A stretch of 64,000 nt of DNA from Dyadobacter sp. CY356 (GCF_021440195.1 NZ_JAJTSZ010000009.1:124001-188000); one strand, 5' to 3'; shown: positions 25,828 through 35,339, counted from the stretch's first letter. The notes: a model not told the origin generated them from the letters alone. Made by a program: numbers and translations.

Positions 25828-28595
25828 CTGAATAACTGATCAAAATTCAAGCTCACATAATATAATCCACCAACAGACGGAGATCCGAATGCCTGCACTA
25901 CGTAATGATTTGTCAGATTTGAAGCACCCAATTTCACCGTCGTTTTCAAGGACGGAACCTTATAACTTACCTGTGCATCCAATAAACTGTATGCCGAAAT
26001 TCTTCCCGGGCGCAATTCAGTAAACGTTCCATACCAGTCAAAGGCATTTTGCCAATGCCATGCTACACTGAATCCAATTTTATCTGTCAGACGTGCGTTG
26101 CTTAACGTAAGATTTGTTTTCCATGTCGGCGTGTTAAAAGCAGGAATATTATTGGCATTTGCATCACGTAAATTGAAATCAATCCAGGTCGCATTAGCAC
26201 TGACTCTGTAATTTTTTGGCAAAGAATAAGTCAGCCCGGTACTTACACCCTGGATCGAAACTTTGTCCGACGCATTGGTATATAACTGAAATGCCTGGGT
26301 TTTTCCATTCAAGATTTCAGCCGCAGCATCCGGATTTATTGTTCCATCGGGAAGTAAAACGTTTGCTGTCGGACGAATTACAACCGTATTGATAATGAAA
26401 TCCGTGTATTCACTGAAATAATAATTGACATCGATCAGCAATTTTTTACCAACAATTCCCTTATATCCAACCTCATAGCTTTTCACCTTTTCTGATTTGA
26501 TATAAGGCACATTTGACTTCACCAGTTTTTCTTTGTTATTCGCAACGGCTTGTGGAAACGGTGTTCCCTGCTGCACCTGTGCTCCAAAAGCACTGGCAAA
26601 TGCGCTGACCGAGGAAGCTGTAAATGAGTTTTCATATGCATTCAATCCCGCAGCATTTACCGGAGCACCGCCCAAAATAATGATTGGGCCAACATTCAGT
26701 TTTATGAATTGATCGCTGATCGTCGGGTTACGAAATCCTGTCTGGTATGAAGCTCTGAAATGATGATTTTCTCCCGGAGAAAAAACAGCAGAAGCGCGCG
26801 GCGTAAAACGTCCGTCAAAATTCTGATTTTTATCATAACGACCAGAAAACGTCAGTTTCAACATATCTTTAAGGAGCGACTTGGAAGCCTGGGCAAACAT
26901 TCCAAATTCATCATTGGTCAGTTTTTTGTTCAAATCGTCAAACAAAGTACCACCCGTATCCAGATTGTATTTTCTGTAATTCCCGCCAACCTGTAAACTA
27001 AAAACATGCAAAAGCGAGCTCAGATCGTACATTCCTTCCACATGACGCAGGCTGCATTTACTCAAAATTCCCGCTCCGCCCAATCCTCTCGTTTTGATCA
27101 GCTGTTCCTTATCCGCATCGAATTCCGCAGTTCCGGGAAGAATTCTTCCCTGGTCTGCAAAGGCGCGGGCAGCCGTTGGATCCTTTAAAGTAACGCCGGC
27201 AATGGTTCCGTTAAAAGCAGCTGCATAACGCTGAAACCATGTCGCATCTGCTACATTGGGTGCCACTGTATTTCCATTCAGATCTTTTACCCAAAGACGG
27301 TTTATAAGCTGTCCAAGTGCGCGTGAGTTATAAGAATTTGTAGAAAGCTCCTGATTGGAGTAAGCGCGGACGTAAAAATTACTGCCTTTTACTTCCAGAC
27401 GGTGTTGAATAAATTTGAAATCATTGATCACAAAACGGTTGCTGCCTGTATACTGCGCAGTTCCCTGATTGAAATTCCCCTGGTAGATCGCTTCAATTTT
27501 GTTTGTGATCCGGTAATGAACTGCACCGTTTAACTTCAGACTATATACGCCATACGTTGCCAGATCTTTTTCTTCATATCCTGTGCGGGATACCCGGCCA
27601 ATGTTTGGTAAGGTTTGCGCTACTTCATCACCATAAATATTGACTGCATTTCTTCCCGGATTGTTCGGGCCTCTGTTTTCAGCCGGTGTATTTGGATCAA
27701 TGTCCGTGTAATTATTTGCATACCAATCCGTTCCGGTCAGGTAAGAAGCATTTAGTTTAAAAGCCAGTCTGTTATTAATAGATCTGGCATAACGAATTGC
27801 CATATCATACATCGGTTTGGCACCAAGTCCGGTACCGTCATTGATATGATTGACACCCAGTTTTGTCTGAACACTGAGTCCCTGATAATCAAACGGATTT
27901 TTTGTGCGTGTATATAACATGCCATTAAAAGCAACCGGCCCGTAAAGCGCAGAAGCTGCGCCTGGAATCAACTCAACACTTTCAACATCAATATCATGGG
28001 GACCAAATAAATTCCCCATTGCAAATCCCAAACCGGAAGGCTGATTATCCACACCATCAACCAATTGCAGAAAACGGCTGTTTCCGGTACTGTTGAAACC
28101 GCGGGTATTTATTTGTTTGTATGTCAAACTGCTGGTTACCATATCAACCGATTTCATATTGACCAAACCATCATAATAATTTGCTGACGGTGTTTGCTGA
28201 ACGCCTCTGATGTCCATTTTTTCTATACTTACCGGTGAACGAAGAATATTTTCCTCCACCCGGGATGCTGAAATAACAACCTGATCCAATTGCTCCGAAG
28301 CGGTTTTCAGGGAAACTGTAACCGATGAATTGTTATTTACTTTCACTTCCTGTTTTTCATAACCCACCAGAGAAATAACCAGAGAAGACGGTGTTACTAT
28401 ATTAATTTCAAAGTTTCCAGTTGCATTTGTGATTGTTCCGGAAAGATTACCCTTCACAACAACTGAGGCACCTGCCAGAGGCTGTTTTGTTTCAGCATCA
28501 AGAATTGTCCCTGCAACTTTGGCAGTCTGGGCATTTGCAATCTGCGAAATCAACAGACTTATTATTACTATAAATTGGTAGAAATTTCTTTTCAT
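25824..28595 (-). CDS. TonB-dependent receptor with carboxypeptidase-regulatory-like domain
   Basis: 923 residues. Signal peptide (1-22), then a CarboxypepD_reg-like beta-sandwich (about 24-110: VAGTILDAETKQPLAGASVVVKG), a plug domain (about 110-230: VVISASRVEENILRSPVSIEK) and a long beta-barrel ending in a short strand (YYVSLNFDQLFR). It takes up a ligand across the outer membrane using the TonB-ExbBD system. It is preceded by two AhpD-like genes (26 bp gap) and overlaps the FG-GAP/ASPIC gene; no SusD homologue is present. The substrate cannot be deduced. Confidence 0.93.
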   Translation of the reverse strand: MKRNFYQFIVIISLLISQIANAQTAKVAGTILDAETKQPLAGASVVVKGNLSGTITNATGNFEINIVTPSSLVISLVGYEKQEVKVNNNSSVTVSLKTASEQLDQVVISASRVEENILRSPVSIEKMDIRGVQQTPSANYYDGLVNMKSVDMVTSSLTYKQINTRGFNSTGNSRFLQLVDGVDNQPSGLGFAMGNLFGPHDIDVESVELIPGAASALYGPVAFNGMLYTRTKNPFDYQGLSVQTKLGVNHINDGTGLGAKPMYDMAIRYARSINNRLAFKLNASYLTGTDWYANNYTDIDPNTPAENRGPNNPGRNAVNIYGDEVAQTLPNIGRVSRTGYEEKDLATYGVYSLKLNGAVHYRITNKIEAIYQGNFNQGTAQYTGSNRFVINDFKFIQHRLEVKGSNFYVRAYSNQELSTNSYNSRALGQLINRLWVKDLNGNTVAPNVADATWFQRYAAAFNGTIAGVTLKDPTAARAFADQGRILPGTAEFDADKEQLIKTRGLGGAGILSKCSLRHVEGMYDLSSLLHVFSLQVGGNYRKYNLDTGGTLFDDLNKKLTNDEFGMFAQASKSLLKDMLKLTFSGRYDKNQNFDGRFTPRASAVFSPGENHHFRASYQTGFRNPTISDQFIKLNVGPIIILGGAPVNAAGLNAYENSFTASSVSAFASAFGAQVQQGTPFPQAVANNKEKLVKSNVPYIKSEKVKSYEVGYKGIVGKKLLIDVNYYFSEYTDFIINTVVIRPTANVLLPDGTINPDAAAEILNGKTQAFQLYTNASDKVSIQGVSTGLTYSLPKNYRVSANATWIDFNLRDANANNIPAFNTPTWKTNLTLSNARLTDKIGFSVAWHWQNAFDWYGTFTELRPGRISAYSLLDAQVSYKVPSLKTTVKLGASNLTNHYVVQAFGSPSVGGLYYVSLNFDQLFR

Positions 28596-28621
28596 ATAAT
28601 TGTTAAGGAGAGTTTTGTTAT

Positions 28622-29182
28622 TTATTTTTTTAAATGATCATAACCCTGGGGAAGCCTGTTGTAACCGTGGTTTACAATTCTTTCACCGAGATATTGATAG
28701 AACTCAGGATTGGCCGGCGTCACACTGTCAAGTCCGTCCACGTAGCGGTTGTACAGACAAAATAATCCGGCTATCAGAACTGTATCATGAATCTCTTCAT
28801 CCGAGGCCCCATTTTCTTTTGCATTTGTTATAGCTTCCGGGGTAACTGCTTTTCCACTGATCTGCACCAGTTTGGCAATTTTTAGCAGCGATTTCATTTT
28901 ATCACTTACCGGAGCGGAATCAATATCTTGTTTAACCATTTCACAGGTTTCTGACTCACCCAAAAGCAGATCAGCAGCGGCGGTATGTGCCGTTGTACAA
29001 AAGACACATTCATTGTTATACGAAACCACAGTTGCGATCAATTCTCTTTCTCCTTGTGTGAGCGTGGAATCTCCTCTTAATAAAATCTGGGTAAGTTCAC
29101 GGATTGGACCCGCAGTATGCTGACTGTATTCAAGCAAGCCAGTTATGCCTGGCAAATGCGCAGGCAGATCGATGTAAGGCAT
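28622..29182 (-). CDS. AhpD-like peroxidase-related protein, copy B
   Basis: The frame opens at a TTG (29230), but the ATG at 29182 gives MPYIDLPAHLPG, which matches the N-termini of copies A and C, so 186 residues are annotated. The catalytic pattern is complete: Glu47, Cys59, Cys62, His66 (ECVFCTTAH). It is the most different of the three copies: the end of the protein has DSVTPANPEFYQYLG instead of the GLGTWA block. It follows copy A by 44 bp and precedes the TonB receptor by 26 bp. The probable role is thiol-dependent reduction of a peroxide or an unknown redox step on the imported compound. Confidence 0.87.
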   Translation of the reverse strand: MPYIDLPAHLPGITGLLEYSQHTAGPIRELTQILLRGDSTLTQGERELIATVVSYNNECVFCTTAHTAAADLLLGESETCEMVKQDIDSAPVSDKMKSLLKIAKLVQISGKAVTPEAITNAKENGASDEEIHDTVLIAGLFCLYNRYVDGLDSVTPANPEFYQYLGERIVNHGYNRLPQGYDHLKK

Positions 29183-29226
29183 TTTGTAATGGATTAGATG
29201 CTTAGAAAAATAGAAAACTCCGGATA

Positions 29227-29766
29227 TCAATAGCGATTGTAACCGACAAATGCCATACGCTCACCCATTTCACGGTAAGCTTCATTTTCCTTAGGTGCCC
29301 AGGTCCCCAATCCGTCCACATAACGATTGAACATACAAAACGCAGCCGCAATTAAAACGGTATCATGGATTTCCTGATCTACCGCGCCGGCTTCACGAGC
29401 CGCGGTTATATCTTCTTCCAAAACATGTTTCCCGCCTTTCTGGACTTTCGCTGCAATGTCAAGTAAAGCGCGCAGTTTTTCTGAAACAGGAATGGTTACG
29501 AAATCCTGTTTGATATCATCCAGCAAATTTACATCGCAAGACAAATGTGCCATCGCCGCCGCACCGTGTGAGGTATGGCAAAAGTGGCAATTGTTAAGAT
29601 TTGAAACGTAGGAAGCAATAAGCTCACGCTCGCCACTTGTCAATGAAGAAGGCCCTCTGAGCAAAACATCAGCCAAAGCGCAAAGTGGTTTTGCAGTTTC
29701 GGGTTTGAAATTAAAAAGACCTACGATTCCCGGAAGTTCCTCGTTCGGTAGTTGTATATGTGCCAT
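29227..29766 (-). CDS. AhpD-like peroxidase-related protein, copy A
   Basis: 179 residues; catalytic pattern Glu48, Cys60, Cys63, His67 (NNCHFCHTSH). Close paralogue of copy C, with the IHDTVLIAAAFCMFNRYVDGLGTWA block nearly identical. First gene of the minus-strand cluster, so the cluster promoter should lie in 29767-29988. Three copies of one redox family in seven genes suggest a functional hetero-complex or different substrates (inference). Confidence 0.88.
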   Translation of the reverse strand: MAHIQLPNEELPGIVGLFNFKPETAKPLCALADVLLRGPSSLTSGERELIASYVSNLNNCHFCHTSHGAAAMAHLSCDVNLLDDIKQDFVTIPVSEKLRALLDIAAKVQKGGKHVLEEDITAAREAGAVDQEIHDTVLIAAAFCMFNRYVDGLGTWAPKENEAYREMGERMAFVGYNRY

Positions 29767-29988
29767 TTGAAATGCGCCATTTTATCAGCCCAGGTTAAAG
29801 CTGACCGTTCATTATCGAAACTTGGACAATTGATAATAAACTAATTTTGAAATAGTTATAAGAATTCAGAAAACTATTTGCACAATAAAATGAGCCGGTA
29901 TAAAACCACATTAACGACAGCAGACTGAATGATTTAATAATCGTTCAAAAGCCGGGTAAAACTCAGAATGTGCAAAAAGTAAGAAAAC

Positions 29989-30618
29989 CTAAACTAAATC
30001 AGGTGGCGGGGAAGGAATACTCAGGAGAGCCCTAAGCGGACTTAAATTTTTGTAGGCTGAAGTGTAAATCGACTTTTCTGACCATTCCATTACATAGAAA
30101 ATATGCTTCCTGTTTGAAGTCATGTATTCTTTTAGGAAACTTTTCAGTACTGTTGAAGGAGATTTTTTTTGCGTATCCGAAGCGGCTCCGGAAACTTCGT
30201 TATTAATATGAGAAACAAGGCTCATAAAACGATCACGGGCATTCTGGTCATATTCACAATGAACATACATCGTATCATTAATCAGCTGACGCGATTTCAT
30301 TTGATAATATTCACCTTCATGCTGAATTTTACCTTCGGCTGGCTCCGGATTATCCCAGGTTGTCTGGTATGGAAGCGAAACCGGCACTTTGATTACAATG
30401 TCTTTTGAGAACGCGTGTCTTTCAATGAAATCTTCATTTCCAGCGCTTACGGCATACTTATCTTCCATCAAATAGACTACTGAATAGCCCATCATGTTGT
30501 AAAGCAAAAGCCCGAAAAGCAATATGGAAAGTATGCGACCCAAGGTTACAATAATAAAAGTTTTACTTGTAATTGTGCAAATATATGGAAATGAATAGAA
30601 TTTGCAAGAATAGTGCAT
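29989..30618 (-). CDS. Membrane-anchored protein, unknown
   Basis: 209 residues from the first ATG. One N-terminal transmembrane segment (about 27-50, LGRILSILLFGLLLYNMMGYSVVYL); the remainder (about 55-209) is predicted outside the membrane with mixed alpha/beta character and conserved-looking blocks PVSLPYQTTW, EGEYYQMKSRQLINDTMYVHC and YDQNARDRF. The true start could be about 20 codons later, just ahead of the membrane segment. No enzyme family is recognised. It is upstream of, and on the same strand as, the AhpD/TonB cluster, but 222 bp away. Confidence 0.65.
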   Translation of the reverse strand: MHYSCKFYSFPYICTITSKTFIIVTLGRILSILLFGLLLYNMMGYSVVYLMEDKYAVSAGNEDFIERHAFSKDIVIKVPVSLPYQTTWDNPEPAEGKIQHEGEYYQMKSRQLINDTMYVHCEYDQNARDRFMSLVSHINNEVSGAASDTQKKSPSTVLKSFLKEYMTSNRKHIFYVMEWSEKSIYTSAYKNLSPLRALLSIPSPPPDLV

Positions 30619-30672
30619 CAGGAGAAGTTAATTTTTGAGAATATAACTTCTCCTGACGCACCGGTTATGCTG

Positions 30673-30873
30673 TCAATCTCCTTCATCTAACTCGAAAACT
30701 TCATTTACAGTCTTTTCAAATTGTTGGGCAATTTTCATTCCTAACGCCAACGTTGGCGAATATTTCCCGGCCTCTATGGCGTTAATTGTCTGTCGCGATA
30801 CCTGAACACGGTCTGCTAAATCTGCCTGGGTAATATTCATAATCGCTCGCTCAATTCTTATTCTGTTTTTCAT
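30673..30873 (-). CDS. Small XRE-family helix-turn-helix regulator
   Basis: 66 residues consisting of a single HTH_3 domain (LADRVQVSRQTINAIEAGKYSPTLAL as recognition region), of the YgzD/Cro-like type. DNA-binding repressor or activator, normally a dimer. It overlaps the end of the preceding membrane-protein gene by the ATGA at 30870-30873, so the pair is translationally coupled. The AT-rich dyads upstream of the pair (31410-31448) are the obvious candidate operator. Confidence 0.9.
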   Translation of the reverse strand: MKNRIRIERAIMNITQADLADRVQVSRQTINAIEAGKYSPTLALGMKIAQQFEKTVNEVFELDEGD

Positions 30874-31367
30874 GACAAACTCCTTTCTTTTCTGGCTTGT
30901 AAAGCTGGCCTGATGGTTAATAACCAGTAAAACCGGGCTATAAAAATAAGTAACGGTGTAAACATATTATAAGATAAAACCATCAAAAACGATCCGCCAT
31001 AGATCAACAGAACACAAACAAAAAGCATTATATAATTTGCATAAATACCCCATTGTAATGCCTCCAAACGTATTTGAGCTATCCTTTCATCTTCAATTTT
31101 TTGCCTTGAAAATGCTACAATAAATAATCCTGTGATCATCAGAATACATAACAGCTCATCAGCAATATCATGTGTAATCATGCCATTATAAACCGGTGAA
31201 TCCAAAAATCCTTTACCACCCGTAAAAGGCCATGGAAAACTTATTTCCAACTTAAAAGGAACAGCTTCACCAATCAGTAAACCCCAAAACATTATCGACA
31301 ATCCCAGAACAGTGGCAACCCAGCCAAAAATCTGGTAATGGTGCGGCAAAAGATATTTTGTTTTCAT
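30870..31367 (-). CDS. Four-helix membrane protein paired with HTH regulator
   Basis: The frame opens at a TTG (31430), but the ATG at 31367 (MKTKYLLPHHYQ) gives a normal start and 165 residues. About four transmembrane helices (around 14-32, 65-84, 108-127 and 130-147). No enzyme motif. Small membrane proteins of this kind are often coupled to XRE regulators in Gram-positives and Bacteroidota, where they may sense membrane state or sequester the regulator; that is inference here. Confidence 0.75.
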   Translation of the reverse strand: MKTKYLLPHHYQIFGWVATVLGLSIMFWGLLIGEAVPFKLEISFPWPFTGGKGFLDSPVYNGMITHDIADELLCILMITGLFIVAFSRQKIEDERIAQIRLEALQWGIYANYIMLFVCVLLIYGGSFLMVLSYNMFTPLLIFIARFYWLLTIRPALQARKERSLS

Positions 31368-31409
31368 ACGTAACGGAGGTTTTAAAGTACAGCTAAACAA
31401 CGCTATAAA

Positions 31410-31448
31410 TGTAAAATATAATTTAATCAATGTAAAACATAATTTACA
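31410..31448 (-). promoter_or_regulatory. Two 18-bp dyads, candidate operator of the HTH/membrane pair
   Basis: TGTAAA-N6-TTTACA lies at 31431-31448 and a near copy TGTAAA-N6-TTTAAT at 31410-31427. Their starts are 21 bp apart, two turns of the helix, and they lie 43-81 bp upstream of the ATG at 31367. Confidence 0.55.
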
Positions 31449-31595
31449 TTTTATCTAACGAAACATACATGGAGGTTTTTCAAAAGTGTCATTTTGCGAA
31501 TCGCGTTTCCCATAACTTTTAATACATATTGAACAACGACACTAAGTTCCGGTTTTTGTTGTTTTAAAATGTACCCTCCCTGAAACCGATTTCAT

Positions 31596-31603
31596 TAACT
31601 TTG
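31596..31603 (+). promoter_or_regulatory. metG promoter, -7 element
   Basis: TAACTTTG matches the Bacteroidota -7 consensus TAnnTTTG and lies 30 bp before the metG start codon. No clear -33 TTTG was found at the usual spacing. Confidence 0.55.
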
Positions 31604-31633
31604 CACGATAAACTAAATTATAGTTAAAAATTA

Positions 31634-33706
31634 ATGGCAATTATTGACCCTAAACGCTATACCGTCACGGCGGCATTGATTTATGCTAATGGACCTATTC
31701 ATATTGGCCACCTGGCCGGATGTTACGTTCCGGCAGATATTTATGTACGTTACCTTCGTTCCAACGGAAAAGACGTTGCATTTATCAGTGGGACGGATGA
31801 ACACGGAGTACCTATTACAATCCGCGCGAAAAAAGAAGGACTTACTCCTCAGCAAGTTGTAGATAAGTATTACACACAAATCGACGATTCTTTCAAACAG
31901 CTTGGAATTTCTTTTGATATTTATTCACGCACCAGCAAGAAAATCCATCACGAAACTTCTCAGGAAATTTTTAAGGATTTGTATGACAAGGGCGTTTTTA
32001 TTGAAGAAACCACCGAGCAATATTACGACGAAACGGCTCAGCAGTTTTTAGCGGATCGTTATATTGTCGGTACCTGCCCGGTTTGTGCAAACCCTAATGC
32101 ATATGGCGATCAGTGTGAACGCTGCGGTTCTGCACTTAGCCCGACAGAATTGATTGAGCCGCATTCGATGCTTTCAGGTGCAAAACCTGTGATGCGCCCA
32201 ACGACCAACTGGTTTTTGCCACTGGATAAATTACAGCCTCAGGTTGAAGATTATGTAAACAGTCATCCGGAATGGAAAACGAATGTTCTGGGACAATGCC
32301 AATCCTGGCTGAAAGAAGGCCTGAAACCTCGCGCCATGACGCGCGACCTCGACTGGGGAATTCCGGTTCCGCTTCCTGACACAGACGGGAAAGTGCTTTA
32401 TGTTTGGTTTGAAGCGCCTATCGGATATATTTCTGCTACCAAAGACTGGCTGATCCAGAAGAACGGTACCGACGAAGGCTGGGAAAAATGGTGGAAAAAG
32501 AATAATGAGGACATTGCGGACACCAAGCTTGTTCACTTTATCGGAAAGGATAATATCGTTTTCCATTGTATCATTTTCCCTGCTACGGTTATAGCAGAAG
32601 GAAATCTGATACTTGCAGACAATGTGCCGGCTAATGAGTTTATGAATCTTGAAGGTGACAAAATTTCAACTTCAAGAAACTGGGCCGTCTGGCTACATGA
32701 ATATCTGGAAGAATTGCCAGACAAACAGGATGTTCTGCGTTATGTTTTAACGGCAAGTGCGCCAGAAACGAAGGATAGTGAATTTACCTGGAAAGATTTC
32801 CAGACCCGCAACAACAGCGAACTGGTAGGAATATTTGGTAATTTCATAAATCGTGCGGTCGTATTGACACAGAAATTCTGCGATAGTAAAGTACCTGCGG
32901 TTGGTGAGTTGACAGAAATTGATCGGATTGTTCTGGCTGAACTTGCCGCTTTTCCTGCGAAAATTGGTGAGGCGATGGAAAATTATCGTTTCCGCGAAGC
33001 ACTTACTTTTATCATGGATCTTGCGCGTTTGGGAAATAAATATCTTGCTGATACGCAGCCATGGCATGCGATCAAAACAGATCCTGAGCGGGTGAACACG
33101 ATCATGAATATTGCATTGCAGATTTCTGCTTCGCTGTCAATCGTTTCAGAACCCGTGCTTCCTTTCACAGCAGAAAAGATCCGTACACAATTAGGTGTAA
33201 AAAGTAAAAACTGGGCTGATGCCGGAAAATCTGATTTATTAGAAGCCGGTCAGGAAATCAGTGAAGCTGGTCTTCTTTTTGAAAAAATTGAAGATCAGGT
33301 TATTGAAAAACAAATCCAGAAACTTCATGACGCAAAACGCGCCAATGAACTGGAAGGAAAAGTGGTGGCAGAAGTAAAACCGGAAATCCAGTTTGATGAT
33401 TTTGCCAGAATGGATATTCGTGTTGCTACGATCCTGGAAGCAGAAAATGTACCAAAAAGTAAGAAGTTGCTGAAATTAAAAGTTGATATCGGCAGCGAAC
33501 AGCGCACCGTACTTAGTGGAATTTCTGAACATTTCAAAGCGGATGAAATCATTGGAAAAAAAGTGCTTTATCTGGCCAATCTTGCACCCCGCAAAATGAT
33601 GGGTATGGAAAGCCATGGTATGATCCTGATGGCCGAAGACAAAGATGGAAGCCTGGCATTTGTTCAGCCGGGTAAAGAAGTCTGGAACGGCGGAACAGTC
33701 AATTAA
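31634..33706 (+). CDS. metG: Methionyl-tRNA synthetase
   Basis: 690 residues, the long bacterial form. HIGH motif at residues 23-26, zinc-knuckle CPVC/CERC near 150-170, and the second signature as KISTS (343-347) in place of KMSKS, a known variant of this enzyme type. The C-terminal about 110 residues ([18 protein letters not shown]...) are the EMAP-II-like tRNA-binding domain that helps dimerisation. It charges tRNA-Met in the cytoplasm. It has its own promoter and ends at a terminator. Confidence 0.97.
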   Translation: MAIIDPKRYTVTAALIYANGPIHIGHLAGCYVPADIYVRYLRSNGKDVAFISGTDEHGVPITIRAKKEGLTPQQVVDKYYTQIDDSFKQLGISFDIYSRTSKKIHHETSQEIFKDLYDKGVFIEETTEQYYDETAQQFLADRYIVGTCPVCANPNAYGDQCERCGSALSPTELIEPHSMLSGAKPVMRPTTNWFLPLDKLQPQVEDYVNSHPEWKTNVLGQCQSWLKEGLKPRAMTRDLDWGIPVPLPDTDGKVLYVWFEAPIGYISATKDWLIQKNGTDEGWEKWWKKNNEDIADTKLVHFIGKDNIVFHCIIFPATVIAEGNLILADNVPANEFMNLEGDKISTSRNWAVWLHEYLEELPDKQDVLRYVLTASAPETKDSEFTWKDFQTRNNSELVGIFGNFINRAVVLTQKFCDSKVPAVGELTEIDRIVLAELAAFPAKIGEAMENYRFREALTFIMDLARLGNKYLADTQPWHAIKTDPERVNTIMNIALQISASLSIVSEPVLPFTAEKIRTQLGVKSKNWADAGKSDLLEAGQEISEAGLLFEKIEDQVIEKQIQKLHDAKRANELEGKVVAEVKPEIQFDDFARMDIRVATILEAENVPKSKKLLKLKVDIGSEQRTVLSGISEHFKADEIIGKKVLYLANLAPRKMMGMESHGMILMAEDKDGSLAFVQPGKEVWNGGTVN

Positions 33707-33730
33707 TTTCGATATAAAATTGAAAAGGAA

Positions 33731-33760
33731 AAGCCTGCCGCGATGTTCTGCGGCAGGCTT
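33731..33760. terminator. Bidirectional terminator after metG
   Basis: Perfect 11-bp stem AAGCCTGCCGC/GCGGCAGGCTT (33731-33741, 33750-33760); T-rich on the minus strand, moderate on the plus strand. Lies between convergent genes. Confidence 0.8.
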
Positions 33761-33805
33761 TATAGTATAGGAGTTATTAGATTTTCAATGTTAAGGGAGT
33801 GAAAA

Positions 33806-34141
33806 TCATTCAAATTCTTTTTTCAATTTATCATATAAGGCATTCACACGGTCTACCAATACCTTACATTCAACGTCGCTCATTTGTTCAATGGTATTTG
33901 TAACGGCATTAGAAACAACTCTTCCCTCCTCATTTACTTTGGCTCCTGACTTTCTTGTCGACCCCAGAATATTTTCCCATTCTCCTGCCAAATCCTCCGA
34001 AAAGTATTTTGGTTCAATAATGTTAAAATAGGCCGCCTGGGATTTAAGCTGTTCTTTTAGTTTTCCGGCGTCAGCAGATGTACGAAGACCTTCCGCCAGC
34101 TTCGAAAATTCGATAAAGGCAAAAATATTTGACTTTTTCAT
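33806..34141 (-). CDS. Hypothetical small cytoplasmic protein
   Basis: 111 residues from the ATG at 34141; the open frame extends to a GTG at 34186, but the ATG form (MKKSNIFAFIEF) is more natural. Helical, charged, no signal peptide or membrane segment. The middle GEWENILGSTRKSGAKVNEEGRVVSN region and the C-terminal MSDVECKVLVDRVNALYDKLKKE helix are the most distinct parts. No family is recognised. It is convergent with metG and upstream of nothing on its strand but the terminator. Confidence 0.6.
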   Translation of the reverse strand: MKKSNIFAFIEFSKLAEGLRTSADAGKLKEQLKSQAAYFNIIEPKYFSEDLAGEWENILGSTRKSGAKVNEEGRVVSNAVTNTIEQMSDVECKVLVDRVNALYDKLKKEFE

Positions 34142-34270
34142 AATATATGTTGTGTAAAGGGAGGTATTGAGTAAACAAATATACACAGATCAGACTTTAA
34201 TTTTTTATCAAATGATATAGGTTTACTATAACTTAACATTAACTATTGGATGAATACCATTATAAAAACA

Positions 34271-34300
34271 AAAACCCCACAATTTACAATTGTGAGGTTT
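34271..34300 (-). terminator. Intrinsic terminator of the Hsp20 gene
   Basis: Arms AAACCCCACAATT and AATTGTGAGGTTT (one mismatch) around a three-base loop; followed on the minus strand by a T-rich stretch. Confidence 0.75.
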
Positions 34301-34331
34301 CTAGGATTGACTAGTCTGGTATTTTACGAGC

Positions 34332-34736
34332 CTACCAACGTTCGATTTCAACTTTTCTGCGGAAGTCATCTTGTTGGTGATTAAATGGAAGAAACAATAC
34401 CAACTGACGTTTTTCACTGTCATATCTGGCTGTGATATTATCAGCATCCACTCCATCCGGAATCGCTAATGTGCTGATAAACCGAACTGTTTTCCACTGT
34501 TCTTCACTTTCTCTTTCCTGATGAAAAATTGGCAAGAGGTGATATAATCTCATTTTATCTTTTACAATTTCCAATTGAAGGTCTTCTGATTCTATACCGG
34601 GAGCCTTCACTGTAACTTCGTAACCATCTGTACCTTTTTCAAGATGTATGACCGGCTCGCTCAATCCTCCGTTAATGGTATTGGTAAAATCAATATGCAT
34701 CAACATTTCTTTTGGTATTTTTATCTTGCTTTCCAT
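34332..34736 (-). CDS. Hsp20/alpha-crystallin family small heat-shock protein
   Basis: 134 residues from the ATG at 34736 (a GTG at 34760 would add eight residues). The alpha-crystallin domain (about 30-125) is recognised by EVTVKAPGIESEDLQLEI, FISTLAIPDGVDADNITARY and LVLFLPF. It is an ATP-independent holdase that binds unfolding proteins. The domain is somewhat divergent: the middle strand (KMRLYHLLPIFHQERE) is unusual and the C-terminal I-x-I oligomer motif is replaced by KVEIERW. It ends at a good terminator; no heat-shock promoter was identified upstream. Confidence 0.8.
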   Translation of the reverse strand: MESKIKIPKEMLMHIDFTNTINGGLSEPVIHLEKGTDGYEVTVKAPGIESEDLQLEIVKDKMRLYHLLPIFHQERESEEQWKTVRFISTLAIPDGVDADNITARYDSEKRQLVLFLPFNHQQDDFRRKVEIERW

Positions 34737-35063
34737 GTTGTTTTCGCGTTTTGTATTCACAGATAATTGTTAGTAAAAAAGAATGTACCAGTAATTCCTT
34801 TTTTCTTAGAGCAGGTTTTGGTTAAAAGGTTTAATGCAGATAAACAATTTCTAATCAGCCATTTAACCAATAAATCTAAATGAATAAATATTTGAATAAA
34901 TTAATGAATTATCTTAAACTGACATATTAACAGACTAATATTACAAAAATGTCATTATGTCGTTTAAATTGTCAATCTAATTATATCCAAATATTACCTA
35001 CCCGGCAGCATCAAAATCAATTGATGAACCAAATTTTATACCCGACATACGACACAAGTCATC
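34737..35063. other. AT-rich intergenic region
   Basis: About 330 bp between two minus-strand genes, strongly AT-rich. It must contain the hsp20-like gene promoter. A short inverted repeat TGACAT/ATGTCA (34920-34925, 34949-34954) is the only structure noticed; a 61-codon frame at 34949 is not believed to be a gene. Confidence 0.5.
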
Positions 35064-35339
35064 TTAACGATCATTATGACCTAAATTACGTTCCGGAGCA
35101 ATCTGGTCACGAACACGTTGTTTCATTTCCTTAGGTTCCGGAAAATGTCCTTCCCGTTTTCTGTCCCACAAAAGATTTTCATCCAGCGTAATCGTGTAAC
35201 GTCCCGCCACTTCCGAAGGAATTAAAGTAACTCCATGCAAGTCGTCCGGGAAAGTTGTCAGCAGTTCCTGCGCCATCCATGCAGCACGTAAAAGCCAGCC
35301 ACATTTTGGGCAGTATTCTATGATTATAGTAGGTTTCAT
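35064..35339 (-). CDS. Rdx/SelT-SelW-SelH family protein
   Basis: 91 residues with a thioredoxin-like fold of the SelW type. The N-terminal strand YCPKCGWLLRA holds the C-x2-C motif (Cys9, Cys12) that corresponds to Cys-x2-Sec in selenoproteins; no in-frame TGA selenocysteine is present. DEN-LLWDRKREGHFPEPKEMKQRVRD is the typical C-terminal block. Probable redox role with glutathione or another small thiol; no closer assignment is possible. Confidence 0.88.
   Translation of the reverse strand: MKPTIIIEYCPKCGWLLRAAWMAQELLTTFPDDLHGVTLIPSEVAGRYTITLDENLLWDRKREGHFPEPKEMKQRVRDQIAPERNLGHNDR

Noticed and set aside
25824-28595. SusC of a polysaccharide utilisation locus
   Set aside because: No SusD, no glycoside hydrolase and no sigma/anti-sigma pair in the cluster; only the general TonB-receptor class is supported.
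34949-35134. 61-codon frame overlapping the 3' end of the Rdx gene
   Set aside because: Opposite strand to a well-supported gene, low-complexity sequence, no family match.
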